The notes: generated by a model from the letters alone, not told the origin. DNA of 64,000 nt from Trichobilharzia szidati (GCA_944472155.2 OX235279.1:117110110-117174109); one strand, 5' to 3'. Shown: positions 52,105 through 62,474, counted from the stretch's first letter. Program-made: numbers and translations.

Positions 52105-52335
52105 TCCATATGAATAAACTTGGATGATATTTGTGACTATGGAAATTTTTAAGTGTTTGATTCAACCTTCCATATATTTATTTGAACAGATACTGGACTT
52201 TCAGGACATATGAGTGGAGTAAGATTAGCTTGATTTTGCAAGGGTACCTAAATTCCCTGATCAAATGCTCATGCTTTATCTAATCTAACAAAGATGACAC
52301 AGGACTGAATTAAATACTTCGATATTTCACTAGCT

Positions 52336-52361
52336 ATATATATATATATATATATATATAT
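52336..52361. repeat. (TA)n microsatellite
   Basis: Simple dinucleotide run. Confidence 0.95.
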
Positions 52362-53225
52362 GATAATCGAGTAAATATATCACATTACCAGGCTATTTAA
52401 ATATAGTAGGATATTAAATTTCTCTTTTATCACTTCATTACATTTATACAGTTTCATAAGAACTGTTTAATATGGCTTACGAAAGATTAAGATGGATTAC
52501 TTTAGTTCTGAGAAGCGTTGTATGCATATCAAGCTTTATTCCTTCACAGTGTAAGCAGGTGAATAGATAAATTTGCTCATCATTCGAAGTACAACTCAGA
52601 GACTAGACCAAAATCTGTTTGGTTGCTTCAATGGTACATAAAACACCTAAAGCTCCCAGTTAGCTCCTCTGAAATCCAATTAAAGCTTGTATTTCTTCTC
52701 AGCTTTACGCCTAGTATGTGAACGCTTACTATAATAAATTTTTGGAAATCAAAGCAGAAGTCGACAAAAATCTTCATATTGCTAGCTCCATATATTTACC
52801 ACAGTAATTTCTGTTATAAAGATACAAAATATAAAAATACTAGTTAGTGTGTCGTTAAACGAAATACTGAGAAACATACATCTTCTTAAATATACCTTGG
52901 TAACACTCAATTAGACGATGTCAACAAAACTTCACGATGATTTAAAATACCAAAAATTACTTTAGAATATACATTCAGTAAACAATAAACATACTAACAG
53001 ATTCAAAGAAGAAATACCACTCACATAACTTAGTCAATCATGAAGTTTAACGGCTGTTTGTTGAATAAAATGTGTGATGTCGAGCGTCACAAATAGGCTA
53101 TTGTTCAAAACAAATACGATAGACTTTAAAGTCTAAAATAGCAATAGTTTCTGTGATTACAGAATTTAAAATCAGTCCTATAGGCCATTCTTTTAGCTGA
53201 TGTTTCTCAGTGGATTTCATTGATT

Positions 53226-53460
53226 CCAAGTAAGTTGTCGTGGTGTTGCAGATATATGTCACGAACTATCAGAAGTTGGAATTCATGGCCCAGCCACTGG
53301 GATGGAATCCAGTGACTGGATGATCAATCAGTTCGTCTAGTAAACTGAAAGCCCTGAGTTCGACCAGCATTGGAGTGATGAACGCGTGTATTAACGAATC
53401 ACAAATTAGGCGGAAAGGTCTGTCCAGTACTCCCTTGTTATCTAACTGCATACGTTAACT
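53226..53460 (+). repeat. SINE copy, decayed hammerhead
   Basis: gtcacgaactatcagaagttg and gaattcatggcccagccac are the 5' unit shared with 38.9 and 57.1 kb. ccctgagttcgacc is the B box; the hammerhead region is degraded (AATCACAAATTAGGCGGAAAG); ctgtccagtactccc starts the body. Confidence 0.7.
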
Positions 53461-53491
53461 ACAGAGGTTTCATTGTGTTTCTTGACAGTAC

Positions 53492-53566
53492 AAGCTTCAA
53501 TATAAAGGCAACTTGTAAAATTCTGAGTGAATAAACAGCTCTCGTTCATCAAGTAAGGTGCTACAT
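53492..53566 (+). repeat. Direct repeat B, copy 1
   Basis: aagcttcaatataaaggc.. to ..ggtgctacatat, nearly identical to 56149-56220. Both copies sit next to SINE/Smalpha units. Confidence 0.75.
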
Positions 53567-54107
53567 ATATTATTAATCTGAATAACATTTTACTATTTAC
53601 TTTTTCCATGCTGGAGCTACTTCTTTACACACAGAATTGATTTCATAGAAAATCATCACTTGCCGCAGTTGCGAAATCCTCTACGAAGTAACGCATTTCA
53701 ACTTGCTTTTTGACGACATAATTTAAGTGATTCGCAGAGATATTACTTCACTTCATCTGTATAATCTTTCTGTGGTGCTTATCACTAAGGTGGTTAGGCA
53801 TTCCAAGCCGAAATGCAACAGTTTTGGTCCCTGCTTTCAAAACAATCTCTTCTTTGGAAAGTGAAAAGAAATATAGGAACATAAGGATAAAAGCAAGTGA
53901 CTGAGGAGAACCAGCTTCAGCTGGTCTAATTTCGTCCTTTAATGACAATGTTTATCTAAAAATTTGATTATACCATGAAGGTGAATCTTAGGTCACTGTG
54001 TGTATATCCCTTCCGAAAAAATTCATCTCCACCAAATAATAATCGGAGCTTGCACTCATGAATCGTTTGCAATGCATATATGAAGTTTTTGATTTTAGTT
54101 TCATGTA

Positions 54108-54275
54108 AAAGAAGCGAGTTGGTCGTCCAAGGGTGATATGGAGGAGGTCATATGAAGAGTAAATGAAAGCCTGTGGGCAAGCGTGGAGCCAGGTGAAAAC
54201 GTTGGCAGAGAACCGAAAGTAATTGAGACGTGTGGCTGAAGCCCTATGTTCCTCTAGGAACTAAAGTAACAAGAA
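54108..54275 (+). mobile_element. RTE 3'-end fragment
   Basis: gaagcgagttggtcgtcc, agggtgatatggaggaggtc, gccctatgttcctctagg match 60945-61102 of the main RTE copy almost base for base. 5'-truncated, and the tail lacks the AAT repeats. Confidence 0.82.
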
Positions 54276-54430
54276 ATAAGTGTTAAACTTCACCTCTGTT
54301 ATTTGATGCTACTAAATAACTGTAGCCAACTCTGTTAAGGGATTATATTACACAGTGGTATCAGTAATATTTCCAACCATCTTTCTGCTTTTACTAAGTA
54401 CTACATCTCAAAAGTGGATGACAGATATCT

Positions 54431-54432
<2 letters not shown>

Positions 54433-54466
<34 letters not shown>
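54433..54466. repeat. (AT)n microsatellite
   Basis: Simple dinucleotide run. Confidence 0.95.
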
Positions 54467-54467
<1 letters not shown>

Positions 54468-54933
54468 TATATCAGCTCGTGATGAAATCCTTCATGCAAT
54501 TAAACAAAATCCCTACCAAACCAATACTTGAAGATATCTCTTTCACAGTAGTTTTGAATTATTCAATGATACATATTATTTTTAATTGCATCACTTGACA
54601 CATTATTTAGCAATGATTTTTGAATGTTCTATTTGATACATACCTTTTGATTTAAAAGAAAACACAATCATATGCACTAAGTGGTGTGAATTTCTGAAAA
54701 CAAACTATTATAATTATGGTAAGTTGGCAAGCTGTGATTTAATTACCTTTTTGGATAATTTGAAGTAGCTTCTTAAAAACATGTCATTCAAAATAAGTTT
54801 TAAAATAAATACTATTTTAAACACAAGGATTGAATTCATAAAACTTTTCTAGTATTATTACAATGTTAACTGAGTACTATGATTTTGTGAAGATTGACCA
54901 GAGAATTTTAAATAATAAAAATGAATTACTGAT

Positions 54934-55090
54934 ATAAAACTTGGGCACTGTGGTAGAGTATAACTCCATTATGGATAAGATTTTATTTTGATTAGTCACA
55001 CAGTGTTACACAGTAATATTAACTGATGACGTTTCGAGCACAAATTATTGCTCATAATCATATCAAGGCATTACTCACACAACTTTTTCC
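54934..55090 (-). repeat. Dispersed repeat family A, fullest copy
   Basis: The minus strand runs gttgtgtgagtaatgcc, the hairpin gagca..tgctcgaaac, gtcatcagttaatattac, cactgtgtgactaatc, aaaataaaatc, atggagttatactctacc, cacagtgcccaagttttat. A (TA)n run and an opposite-strand partial copy follow at 55107. Confidence 0.8.
55012..55075 (-). ncRNA. Hammerhead-like fold with non-standard core (Penelope type?)
   Basis: Minus strand: outer stem I AGTAAT/ATTACT (6 bp), inner stem I TTGAT/ATCAG (5 bp with one G-U), core ATGATTAT, stem II GAGCA/TGCTC, then GAAAC and GTC directly before ATCAG. The short GAAAC-GTC junction is that of the minimal stem-III hammerheads known from Penelope-like elements. The core lacks C3 and G8, so activity is doubtful. 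Confidence 0.45.
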
Positions 55091-55106
55091 CTCATTTATA
55101 TATATA

Positions 55107-55151
55107 TAACACTGTGTGACTTATCAAAATAAAATCTCATCCATAATGGAA
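55107..55151 (+). repeat. Dispersed repeat family A, partial copy in inverted orientation
   Basis: aacactgtgtgacttatcaa, aataaaatctcatccataatgg: the inverse of 54970-55010. It forms an inverted pair around a (TA)n run. Confidence 0.75.
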
Positions 55152-55994
55152 TAAAAATGAATCACTAAAATGAATTGTAAGACGTGCTGCATCTAAGTGG
55201 AAACCTATCCTCTAAATTCCAATCTGCTACTATTCAGTGGCCAGATTCAGGATGGCTTTTATAGATCCAGGGAGATACTGCAATCATTTCACTCCACTAC
55301 GTCTATGGTAAGGTTTTCTAAGAGCCAACAGTTTTGGATGACTATTTAGTAGAGGATTCTACTCTTGACACATTGAGTTCCACTCCAGTAGCTTAATTCC
55401 GTTAACCTCAAAGTGTGACAGTGATGAGTTTAGGCTTTTGAGGTATTTTAAAGTAATGCAAAATTGTTTTCTTCTGTTCGTTAGTCCTTCATCTTATGCT
55501 TGCTTTGCATTTAGGTCTACCTGTAAGTCGGTTAATTCGATGAAAACTCCACAGTCGGGATACCAGTATGTTACCTTCAAGTGACTATCTTTAATTTAGA
55601 TTTCCTCTGATATTTTGAAAAGAAATACCGGCAGAGGTCGAGTAGTCATTCAGCGATGATATTGAATGGTGAAACCTGTACACGTCCAGTAGTAATTTCT
55701 GTAGTCACGGTCATTTCTATTCGAAATAACTCCATAGAGAGGTGCCTCATTAATATTTGCTATTAATTTTACACCTATAATGTCCAGCTTCAGTTCTTGA
55801 CCATATAACATTTCTCCACCTTTTCCATATGTACGAAATCAGTTTCTTAACTCCTGTGATATTTTTTCAACTGTTTGTGTATTCTTTAATTGAATCTTAG
55901 ATTTCCCGGTCAATTGATTGGACCGAAGTGCTCGGTCTCAGGTTGACATATCGGCTTCTTGTGCAGATGCTTCAACGATGTCTGGGCATGTAAT

Positions 55995-56150
55995 TAGAAT
56001 TTAATAAGTGGATGGTGACTATCAGTGGAATCCAGAATGCGCGTTTCGTTCTATTTGGGACTCGTCATCTGGATGTACCTGCATTTCTCAGTGTGTGATG
56101 ATGTTCCCACCGATGCTTGAACACAGTGCGCATAGTTTCAAACACCAAAG
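55995..56150 (-). repeat. Smalpha-type unit, minus strand
   Basis: Inverted relative to 56325-56485 and homologous over about 150 bp, from a tRNA-like region (gctttggtgtttgaaactatg) to the hammerhead and the tail actatcagtccac-like end (gtcaccatccac). Confidence 0.75.
56022..56082 (-). ncRNA. Smalpha hammerhead domain, C3 changed to A
   Basis: Minus strand: GCAGGTACATCCAG, core ATGACGA, GTCCCAAATAGAAC, GAAACGCGCATT, CTGGATTCCACTG. It corresponds to the natural schistosome hammerhead with its long bulged stem I. A replaces C at position 3, one stem II pair is broken (GAAC for GGAC), and position 17 is T. Confidence 0.8.
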
Positions 56151-56220
56151 CTTCAATGTTAAGGAACTTGTAAAATTCTGAGTGAATAAAACAGCCCTCG
56201 TTCATCAGGTAAGGTGCTAT
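56149..56220 (+). repeat. Direct repeat B, copy 2
   Basis: aagcttcaatgttaagg.. to ..ggtgctatat, matching 53492-53566. Confidence 0.75.
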
Positions 56221-56324
56221 ATAATTAAATCATCCAGCTCAAAGAACACAGCTACCCCCAATACCTTAAATGGATTAGTTAATTAACATCCATATTAAGG
56301 ATTGTGGACATTTTGTTTGTCTGA

Positions 56325-56485
56325 ATAAGATAACGCTTTGGCGCTTGAAACTATGGGTATTGGGTTTGAGCCTCAAAGAGAACGTCATCACCCACTGAAG
56401 GGTGCAGGTACATCCATATGACGAGTCCCAAATAGGACGAAATGCGCATTCTGGATTCCACTGCCAGTCACCATCCACCAATTGC
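56325..56485 (+). repeat. Smalpha-type unit, plus strand
   Basis: tttggcgcttgaaactatgg (A-box-like) and attgggtttgagcctc (B-box-like) precede the hammerhead and cagtcaccatccacc. This is the tRNA-head plus ribozyme organisation of Smalpha. Confidence 0.8.
56404..56464 (+). ncRNA. Smalpha hammerhead domain, C3 changed to A
   Basis: GCAGGTACATCCAT, core ATGACGA, intact stem II GTCC..GGAC, GAAATGCGCATT, CTGGATTCCACTGC. Outer stem I (GCAG/CTGC) and ATCCA/TGGAT are paired. The G-C at the base of stem I and C3 are both altered (TA in place of GC), and position 17 is T. Confidence 0.83.
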
Positions 56486-56924
56486 ATTCTCTTTGTGTAT
56501 TCAGTTTCATAATATTAATTCCATGTTTTTCCAAACTAATTAATTAAAGTAGGTAGATATTTTGTATGTTAACATTAATACCATCTGAGTTTGCATGCAA
56601 TTGACAGACCAATGAGATAAAATGATGTCATATTATCCTACTCACTTTTGCTGTATTTGCCTTTGTTTCAAGTTCATCAAGTGAAAAAAATTATTTAAAA
56701 CTTATGTCATTTTTTAAGTTTAGTTAGGAAGCTATCGAAAACCGGTATGTCAGCCGTTTCCCCCTCTCTTGCTACTCCTCAGCAGAAGACAACCATCACC
56801 TGAGGTCAAATCCTGGATATACAGGTTTCAAGGGGAACCCAATGACCGTTCAACCAGCTTATCGATTCTAACTTCCATTAATTAGCCATATATGGTCTCA
56901 CTGACAGTCTTTGTCATCAGTGAG

Positions 56925-57295
56925 TATTCGTTCTCACATATGATTCGGTGGCTGCCACTGGTCACAAGAACTTTAAGCACTTCATTTCGTAGCCAATCAT
57001 TGGTGAGCATTAGATTATTCTCCAAGTGTTGGTTTGCAAGTATTTCATTGATCCCTGTGGCGAAATATCTTAGAAGTTATCAGAAGCTAGAATTCATGGG
57101 CTGGTCACTATATTTTGCATCAGTGACTGGGTGATCTATGGGCTGGTTTCGTTAGCTAGAGGTCCTGGGTTGAATACCCAGTGAGTGATAAACGTCTGCT
57201 GCTGTAAAGTCACAAACAAGGACGTAATAGATATCCAGTACTCCCTGGTTCCCAGTGATTGTCTGACTGGTCTCAGTCCGTGATTTAACTTAAAA
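56925..57295 (+). repeat. SINE copy, decayed hammerhead
   Basis: Shared 5' unit (gttatcagaagctagaattc), B box cctgggttgaatacccag, degraded hammerhead (CTGTAAAGTCACAAACAAGGACGTAATAG), body tccagtactccctggttccc. Confidence 0.7.
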
Positions 57296-57419
57296 TCATT
57301 CGAATCCCTGTAAATTATGAGATTCATTTTTCCATTGAATCACTGGATCCATGTTAGGAGACACATAAATGAATATTCTTCAAAGCATGTGATAGCTACT
57401 GGTGAAACAGTTATAAATC

Positions 57420-57860
57420 TGAGGATAACTTCCTCTCAGATTTATTCAAATCAAAAATATGACAGATATATTGATGACACATTCGTATAAATAAAATGAG
57501 ACACATACATTCATTCTTCAAGAAATTGAACTAACAATATGCCAGCATGAAGTTTACTTAGCAGACAAAGTCATGCATCAAAGAGTTGCATTTTCTAGAC
57601 TGCTTAGTTAAGGAGGAAGAAAATGAATGTTTTAATATATGAATAACCATGAAGAAAACACACTCCAACAAAAATGTGTATTTTGAATCCTCACACCCGA
57701 TCAGTGCAAAGGTATTAGTCGTCTCAGGTTCTCTTTGAAGAACAAGATCTATGATAGAAGATAAAGAAGGAAAAAGAAGGCAAAATGCCATATACTACGT
57801 AAATCTTTAAGGAAAATAACCATCCGTAGAATTTATTCATAAAATCAACACCAACATTAA
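57420..57860 (+). mobile_element. Penelope-like element RT remnant with YIDD motif
   Basis: RYIDDTFV (57464-57487) is the catalytic YxDD of Penelope-like reverse transcriptases. Further on, with frameshifts, come ELHFLDCLVKEEENECFNI (57581-57637) and KKTHSNKNVYFESSHPISAK (from about 57650), matching the family's lpFLD.lv.r...g.....iYRKpThtn.Yl...S.HP...K. In-frame stops show it is dead. Confidence 0.78.
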
Positions 57861-58279
57861 ACATAACTAAATGTCTACTACGGAAAAGTCAACTACAGCG
57901 GTTATTATTTTATATGGATCCAACACGTCAGACGAGACCAATAGATTACTGAACGCATGCGACTTCTCATACAGGAAGTAGTTCACATTAAATGGAATTC
58001 AGATTGTCTGAATAGGAATGACTGATTAAAAAGGAATCCGCCCTGGTTTCAACACCGCTGAATTAAATGAAAATATCAATACAAATGTGATAAGTATTTT
58101 CACTACCTAAACATATACCGTTTTTATAATTCGTGCATTTATCAAGTCCAATATTTTGTTATCCTTACCTACTCACCCACTGAACAACATAAAAATTGCA
58201 TCACGCTGAAGAAATATGACCAAGTTACTATATATATTCTGATTTTGTAACTCCCTATTTAACATCACCATTGTAAACG

Positions 58280-59210
58280 GGTGAGTCAGTGATCTACTCC
58301 GGTCACCCGGAAGATAACCACTCGCACACCGAGGGCGTGGCTATCATGATGTCACCAACGGCAACGAAGGCCCTGATGCAATGGGAGGCGATCTCGCCCA
58401 GGATAATGACCGCCAGATTCAACTCCAAAGAAAGGAAAGTGTAAATTATCCAATGCTATGCACCGACAAACAACGCAGACCTAGAAAAGAAAGAAGAATT
58501 CTACAGACAACTACAGGCAATAATGAACAATACTCCAGTCGGCGACATTAAAATACTAATGGGAGACATGAACGCCAAACTGGGATCAGACAACACAGGA
58601 AGGGAACTCATCATGGGTAGAGAAGCTCTGGGAGAAATGAATGAAAACGGAGAACTCTTCGCCGACTTCTTCGCCTTCAATGAACTAGTGATTGGTGGCA
58701 GCGTATACAAACACAAGGATATCCACAAGGCTACATGGGTGTCACCAGATGGGCGAACCAGAAACCAAATTGACTTCATCTCAATCTCAAGGAAGTGGAG
58801 GCGCAGCCTGCTGGACACAAAAGTAAGAAGAGGAGCAGACATTGGCTCAGACCACTATCTCGTACAAGGGACAATCCAAATCAAATTAAAAGCTTTCAGA
58901 GAATCAGGAGCTGCAGATAGACCACAAGCCAAGTTCAACACTCAAAAACTGAAGGACCAGGACACAAAGGACATCTTCACTGCAAGCATAAAAGAAAAAG
59001 CCGAGACACAAATCAACACTGGCGAAGAGGTCAGCGTCGAAAAGCACCGGAACATCCTGAAGACAGTGTGGAGTCAAACCTGCATGGAAGTTCTAGGCAG
59101 AAAGAAGAGACAGGACAAACAGTGGCTCACTACGGACACTTGGAAACTAATAGAAGAGAGAGGGATGGTGAAACAAAAGATTATCCAGTGCATCGATGAG
59201 CAACAAAAAA
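58280..59210 (+). pseudogene. RTE endonuclease domain and linker (broken)
   Basis: Continuous frame from 58280 except TAA at 58442-58444. Motifs: HTEGVAIMMSP, QCYAPTNN, GDMNAKLGSDN, TWVSPDGRTRNQIDFI, and GSDHYLV with the catalytic SDH at 58847-58855. This fold nicks target DNA to prime reverse transcription. After about 59205 the frame shifts at an A-run (caacaaaaaacagg). Confidence 0.85.
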
Positions 59211-60977
59211 CAGGATTTGAATGCAAGCTACAAGACACTGAACAAAAGAGTAAAGAAGAGTGCCAGAGAAGACAAAAGAAAGTATTATGAAACCATGGCA
59301 AGTGAGGCAGAACAAGCTGCAGGCAAAGGAGACCTCGCAACACTCTACCAAACTACTAGGTACCTATCGGGCAAACGTTTGACACAAATCAAGCCGGTGA
59401 AGGATGACAATGGAAAGTCACTCAACAAAGAAGTGGAGCAAAGGAAACACTGGAATGAACACTTCAAAAGACTCCTAAATCGACCACCACCTACAACCCA
59501 ACCAACAATACCAACAACGGAGACAGAGTTACCAGTGAACACCAACCCCCTGACGAAATCAGAAGTCCTGAAGGCAATCAAGATGCTAAAAGCTGGAAAA
59601 GCAGCAGGACCAGATGGAATCCCAGCAGAAGCGTTGAAAACGGACCCAGAGACAACAGCGAACTTGATGACGCCACTACTGGAGAAGGTGTGGAAAGGAG
59701 GCAAACTACCCGAGGATTGGAAGAAAGGATACTTATTCAAACTACCAAAGAAAGGAGACTTAAGTCAATGCAAGAACTGGCGTGGAATTATGCTCCTGTC
59801 CATCCCAAGTAAAATACTAAGCCGCATCATCCTGGAGAGAATCAAACATGCCCCTGGATGAAAAACTTCGACCGGAACAGGCTGGATTCAGGAGAAACAA
59901 GTCATGCATTGATCAGATCGCCACATTACGGATCATCATTGAACAAAGCCTGGAATGGCAGTCACCTCTCTATCTCAACTTCATCGACTTTGAAAAAGCC
60001 TTCGACAGCGTCGATCGAGAGGTGATTTGGAAACTACTTCGCTACTACGGGGTGTCACCGACAATTATACATCTCATCCAACAGCTGTACGACAATGCTG
60101 CATACCAAGTAATCCACAACGAGAAACTTACGGAATCCTTCGAAGAGAGGACAGGAGTAAGACAAGCTGGCTGCCTACTATCGCCAATGATTTTCTTGAT
60201 TGCAGTAGACTGGATAATGCGACAGACAGCGGGCAATGAGGAAACAGGCATAAAATGGACCCTACCGAAAAACTTGGAGGATCTGGACTTCGCCGATGAT
60301 ATATGTCTGATTTCCCACAAACTGGAAGATATGCAAGCGAAAAGCGACAAGTTGGCGATCGAAGAAGCATCAAAGATAGGACTTCAGGTGAACATAGAGA
60401 AGACAGAGGTGATGAAGATTCCTGGGCAACACCACCAACAGCAACAACAACAACAGACAACGATCAGCATAAATGGAAGGAACCTGAAGGAAACAACCTC
60501 TTTTACCTACCTGGGAAGCATCGTTTCAACTACAGGCGGAACTGACGAGGATATCAAAGCAAGAATCGGAAAAGCAAGACAAGCTTCCACTACTCTCAAG
60601 TCTGTGTGGAGGTCAACAGCACTCAGCATCAAAAATAACATCCGGATTTTCAACTCCAATGTGAAGTCAGTGCTACTATACGGATCGGAGACTTGGCGCG
60701 TCATAAAGAGCATCTCAAACAAACTACAGACCTTCATTAACAGTTGTCTTCGCTCAATACTACTCAAGATCAGATGGCCGGCCAGAAAAGATCAGCAACA
60801 GGGTGGGATCTCTGGGAGCGAACCAACCAGGAACCGATTGTGAAACAAATAGGCAGGAAGAAATGGAGATGGATTGGCCATACTCTGAGGAAACCATCAA
60901 GTGACATCACTAGACAAGCCATCGCTCGAGTGGAACCCGAAAGGGAAGCGGCGAGTTGGTCGTCAGTGCAAGGGTGA
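59196..60977 (+). pseudogene. RTE reverse transcriptase (broken by frameshifts)
   Basis: 59196-59861 encodes SEVLKAIKMLKAGKAAGPDG, LPEDWKKGYL and WRGIMLLSIPSKILSRII. At about 59853 an extra C (gcccctgg) shifts the frame into 59848-60843, which holds AGFRRNKSCIDQI, LNFIDFEKAFDSVDR, TGVRQAGCLLSP, FADD (60289-60300) and GLQVNIEKTEVM, then the YLGSIVS and SVLLYGSETW thumb. Another shift near 60790 moves to [23 protein letters not shown], and one near 60930 breaks the end. The RQAGC block has an extra residue compared with the usual RQGC. Confidence 0.87.
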
Positions 60978-61134
60978 CTTGGAGGAGGTCATGTGAAGAG
61001 GAGATGAAAACGTGTGGGCAGACATGGAGCCAGGTGAAGACTCTAGCAGAGAACCGAACGCAATGGAGACGCACGGCTGAAGCCCTATGTTCCTCTAGGA
61101 ATTAAAGGATACAATAATAATAATAATAATAAAA

Positions 61135-62280
61135 CCATAAGCATAAAATAGCAAAACATCCGTAAAAACAATTTCGCTTCGTTTTTATTCATTATTGTCT
61201 ACAAAAACTTCTTTATAGTTACTCACACAGTTGTGTTGTGATGTCTTATTTACTGTCTTTGACGGTATCCTGCACCTGTTTTGGTGTGTAGTGTTTCATT
61301 TCCTTACAGAATGTAAATTCATGTGTTTACATTAAAAGTCTGAAATTAATTCATGAGTTCGACAAACCCTGCTGCAATTTGTTTTGATTTTGAATCTGTA
61401 TGAAGAAATAAACGTTTTCGCACATTCTTTGTCCTTGGATTAAAATTGGATCAAGTTAAACATATATTACCTGCATTCACAGGAAAACGTGGCAAAAACT
61501 TCCATTCAGAATTATATGCTTCCTTTCGAAAATAAGTTTTAACTTGCCTTTAATAAATTTAAACATAAAGTAAGAGGCAAACTATCAATGTATATGCATA
61601 ATCTTTTTGCTTACAACTCACTTCACGAACTGAACCGTCAGATATTCCCAATAAATACCAAATATAATTGCTGATAAGTTTACTTCATTCTTTTATCATT
61701 GATGTACTGTTTGTTTTTAATCTCATAGTCTCCAGTTTTTATCGTGAACGTTTCATCTGAAGACGTGATGACATCTTCAGCACGCTTCACCCTCAAATAT
61801 TTCTCAGATCACATTATTGTATTGTGTAACATGGGTAGTACCTAAGCGTATCTGTGCAAATCATTGGAACGAAAAGTTTCATCCAGCCACTTGTAAGAAG
61901 TAAGATGTGACTAACAATACTCTAATGGCTTTCAGTTTATAAGCATCAGCTTGCCTAATAACCGCTTGATGAGAATGTGTCAATGAAGTACCTTTTGGTC
62001 AAGTAATGACGTTTGAACGGGTGTACACTACAGTGAATATTCTTGATTTGTGAACATATTTTAATGTGTCAGTTCAATTCAGAAATATGTTTGATATTGA
62101 TTTTTGGTTAACCCCATCGTTTTGATTGGACAGTAGTAACTAGTGCGACGTATCTAGTCCTTTCTTTGGTGCAGACTGAATTCTACCAGTCATGCCACCA
62201 TTCTAGGCAGCTTGCTATCACGGTGCACATTGATTCGATGACATTTGATGTTCAATCAAAATACTCACTAAAGTCCTACA
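61135..62280. other. AT-rich intergenic stretch
   Basis: No coding signal or repeat recognised. Confidence 0.45.
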
Positions 62281-62284
62281 GGAG

Positions 62285-62460
62285 ATCAATCGCGAGCCCG
62301 AATAGCTTAATGCTAAGGTCTCTGACTGCAGCACTGGGTGATGCGGGTTCGAACCCCAGAAGGGACATGGGTTCCTTCAAGGTTGCAGATACGCCTTGCT
62401 GACGAGCGCCAGCTAGGACGAAACCTAGGTCCAAGGCTTCCTGTCGATTGCTTCCAACTA
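62285..62460 (+). repeat. SINE, subfamily 2, complete head and hammerhead
   Basis: gagcccgaatagcttaatgc (A-box region), gcgggttcgaacccc (B box, 62343-62357), then the hammerhead (62393-62437) and gcttcctgtcgattgcttcc. Same subfamily as 27545-27712. An RTE tail on the opposite strand lies directly beyond. Confidence 0.8.
62393..62437 (+). ncRNA. Hammerhead ribozyme candidate with intact core
   Basis: Stem I GCCTTG pairs perfectly with CAAGGC. The core CTGACGA keeps C3 and G8; GAAAC is intact; stem III ACCTAGGT is self-complementary; the cleavage triplet is GTC (62429-62431). The weak point is stem II, GCGCCAGCTAGGAC, which has only the closing G-C and inner C-G pairs; two central positions mismatch. 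It is the best candidate in the window for residual self-cleavage. Confidence 0.7.
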
Positions 62461-62474
62461 TCCAATAACCCCAT

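Larger units (their letters stand above)
58278..61133 (+). mobile_element. Best-preserved RTE-clade non-LTR retrotransposon, 5'-truncated
   Basis: 2.86 kb covering most of an apurinic-type endonuclease, the reverse transcriptase and the 3' end, closing with gccctatgttcctctagg and an (AAT)n tail at 61112-61133, typical of RTE. There is no LTR. The start at GESVIYSGHPED lies inside the endonuclease, so the promoter and N-terminus are lost. One stop and about four frameshifts, mostly single-base, interrupt an otherwise readable protein. The nucleotide composition is less AT-rich than the surroundings. Schistosome SR2 is the named relative of this clade, but the family wording here differs from classical SR2. 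Confidence 0.9.

Noticed and set aside
56275..56487. Minus-strand open frame over the Smalpha unit
   Set aside because: It is the complement of the hammerhead repeat, not protein-coding.
58501..60767. Long minus-strand open frames opposite the RTE element
   Set aside because: They are antisense shadows of the RTE coding frames; their translations have no family motifs.
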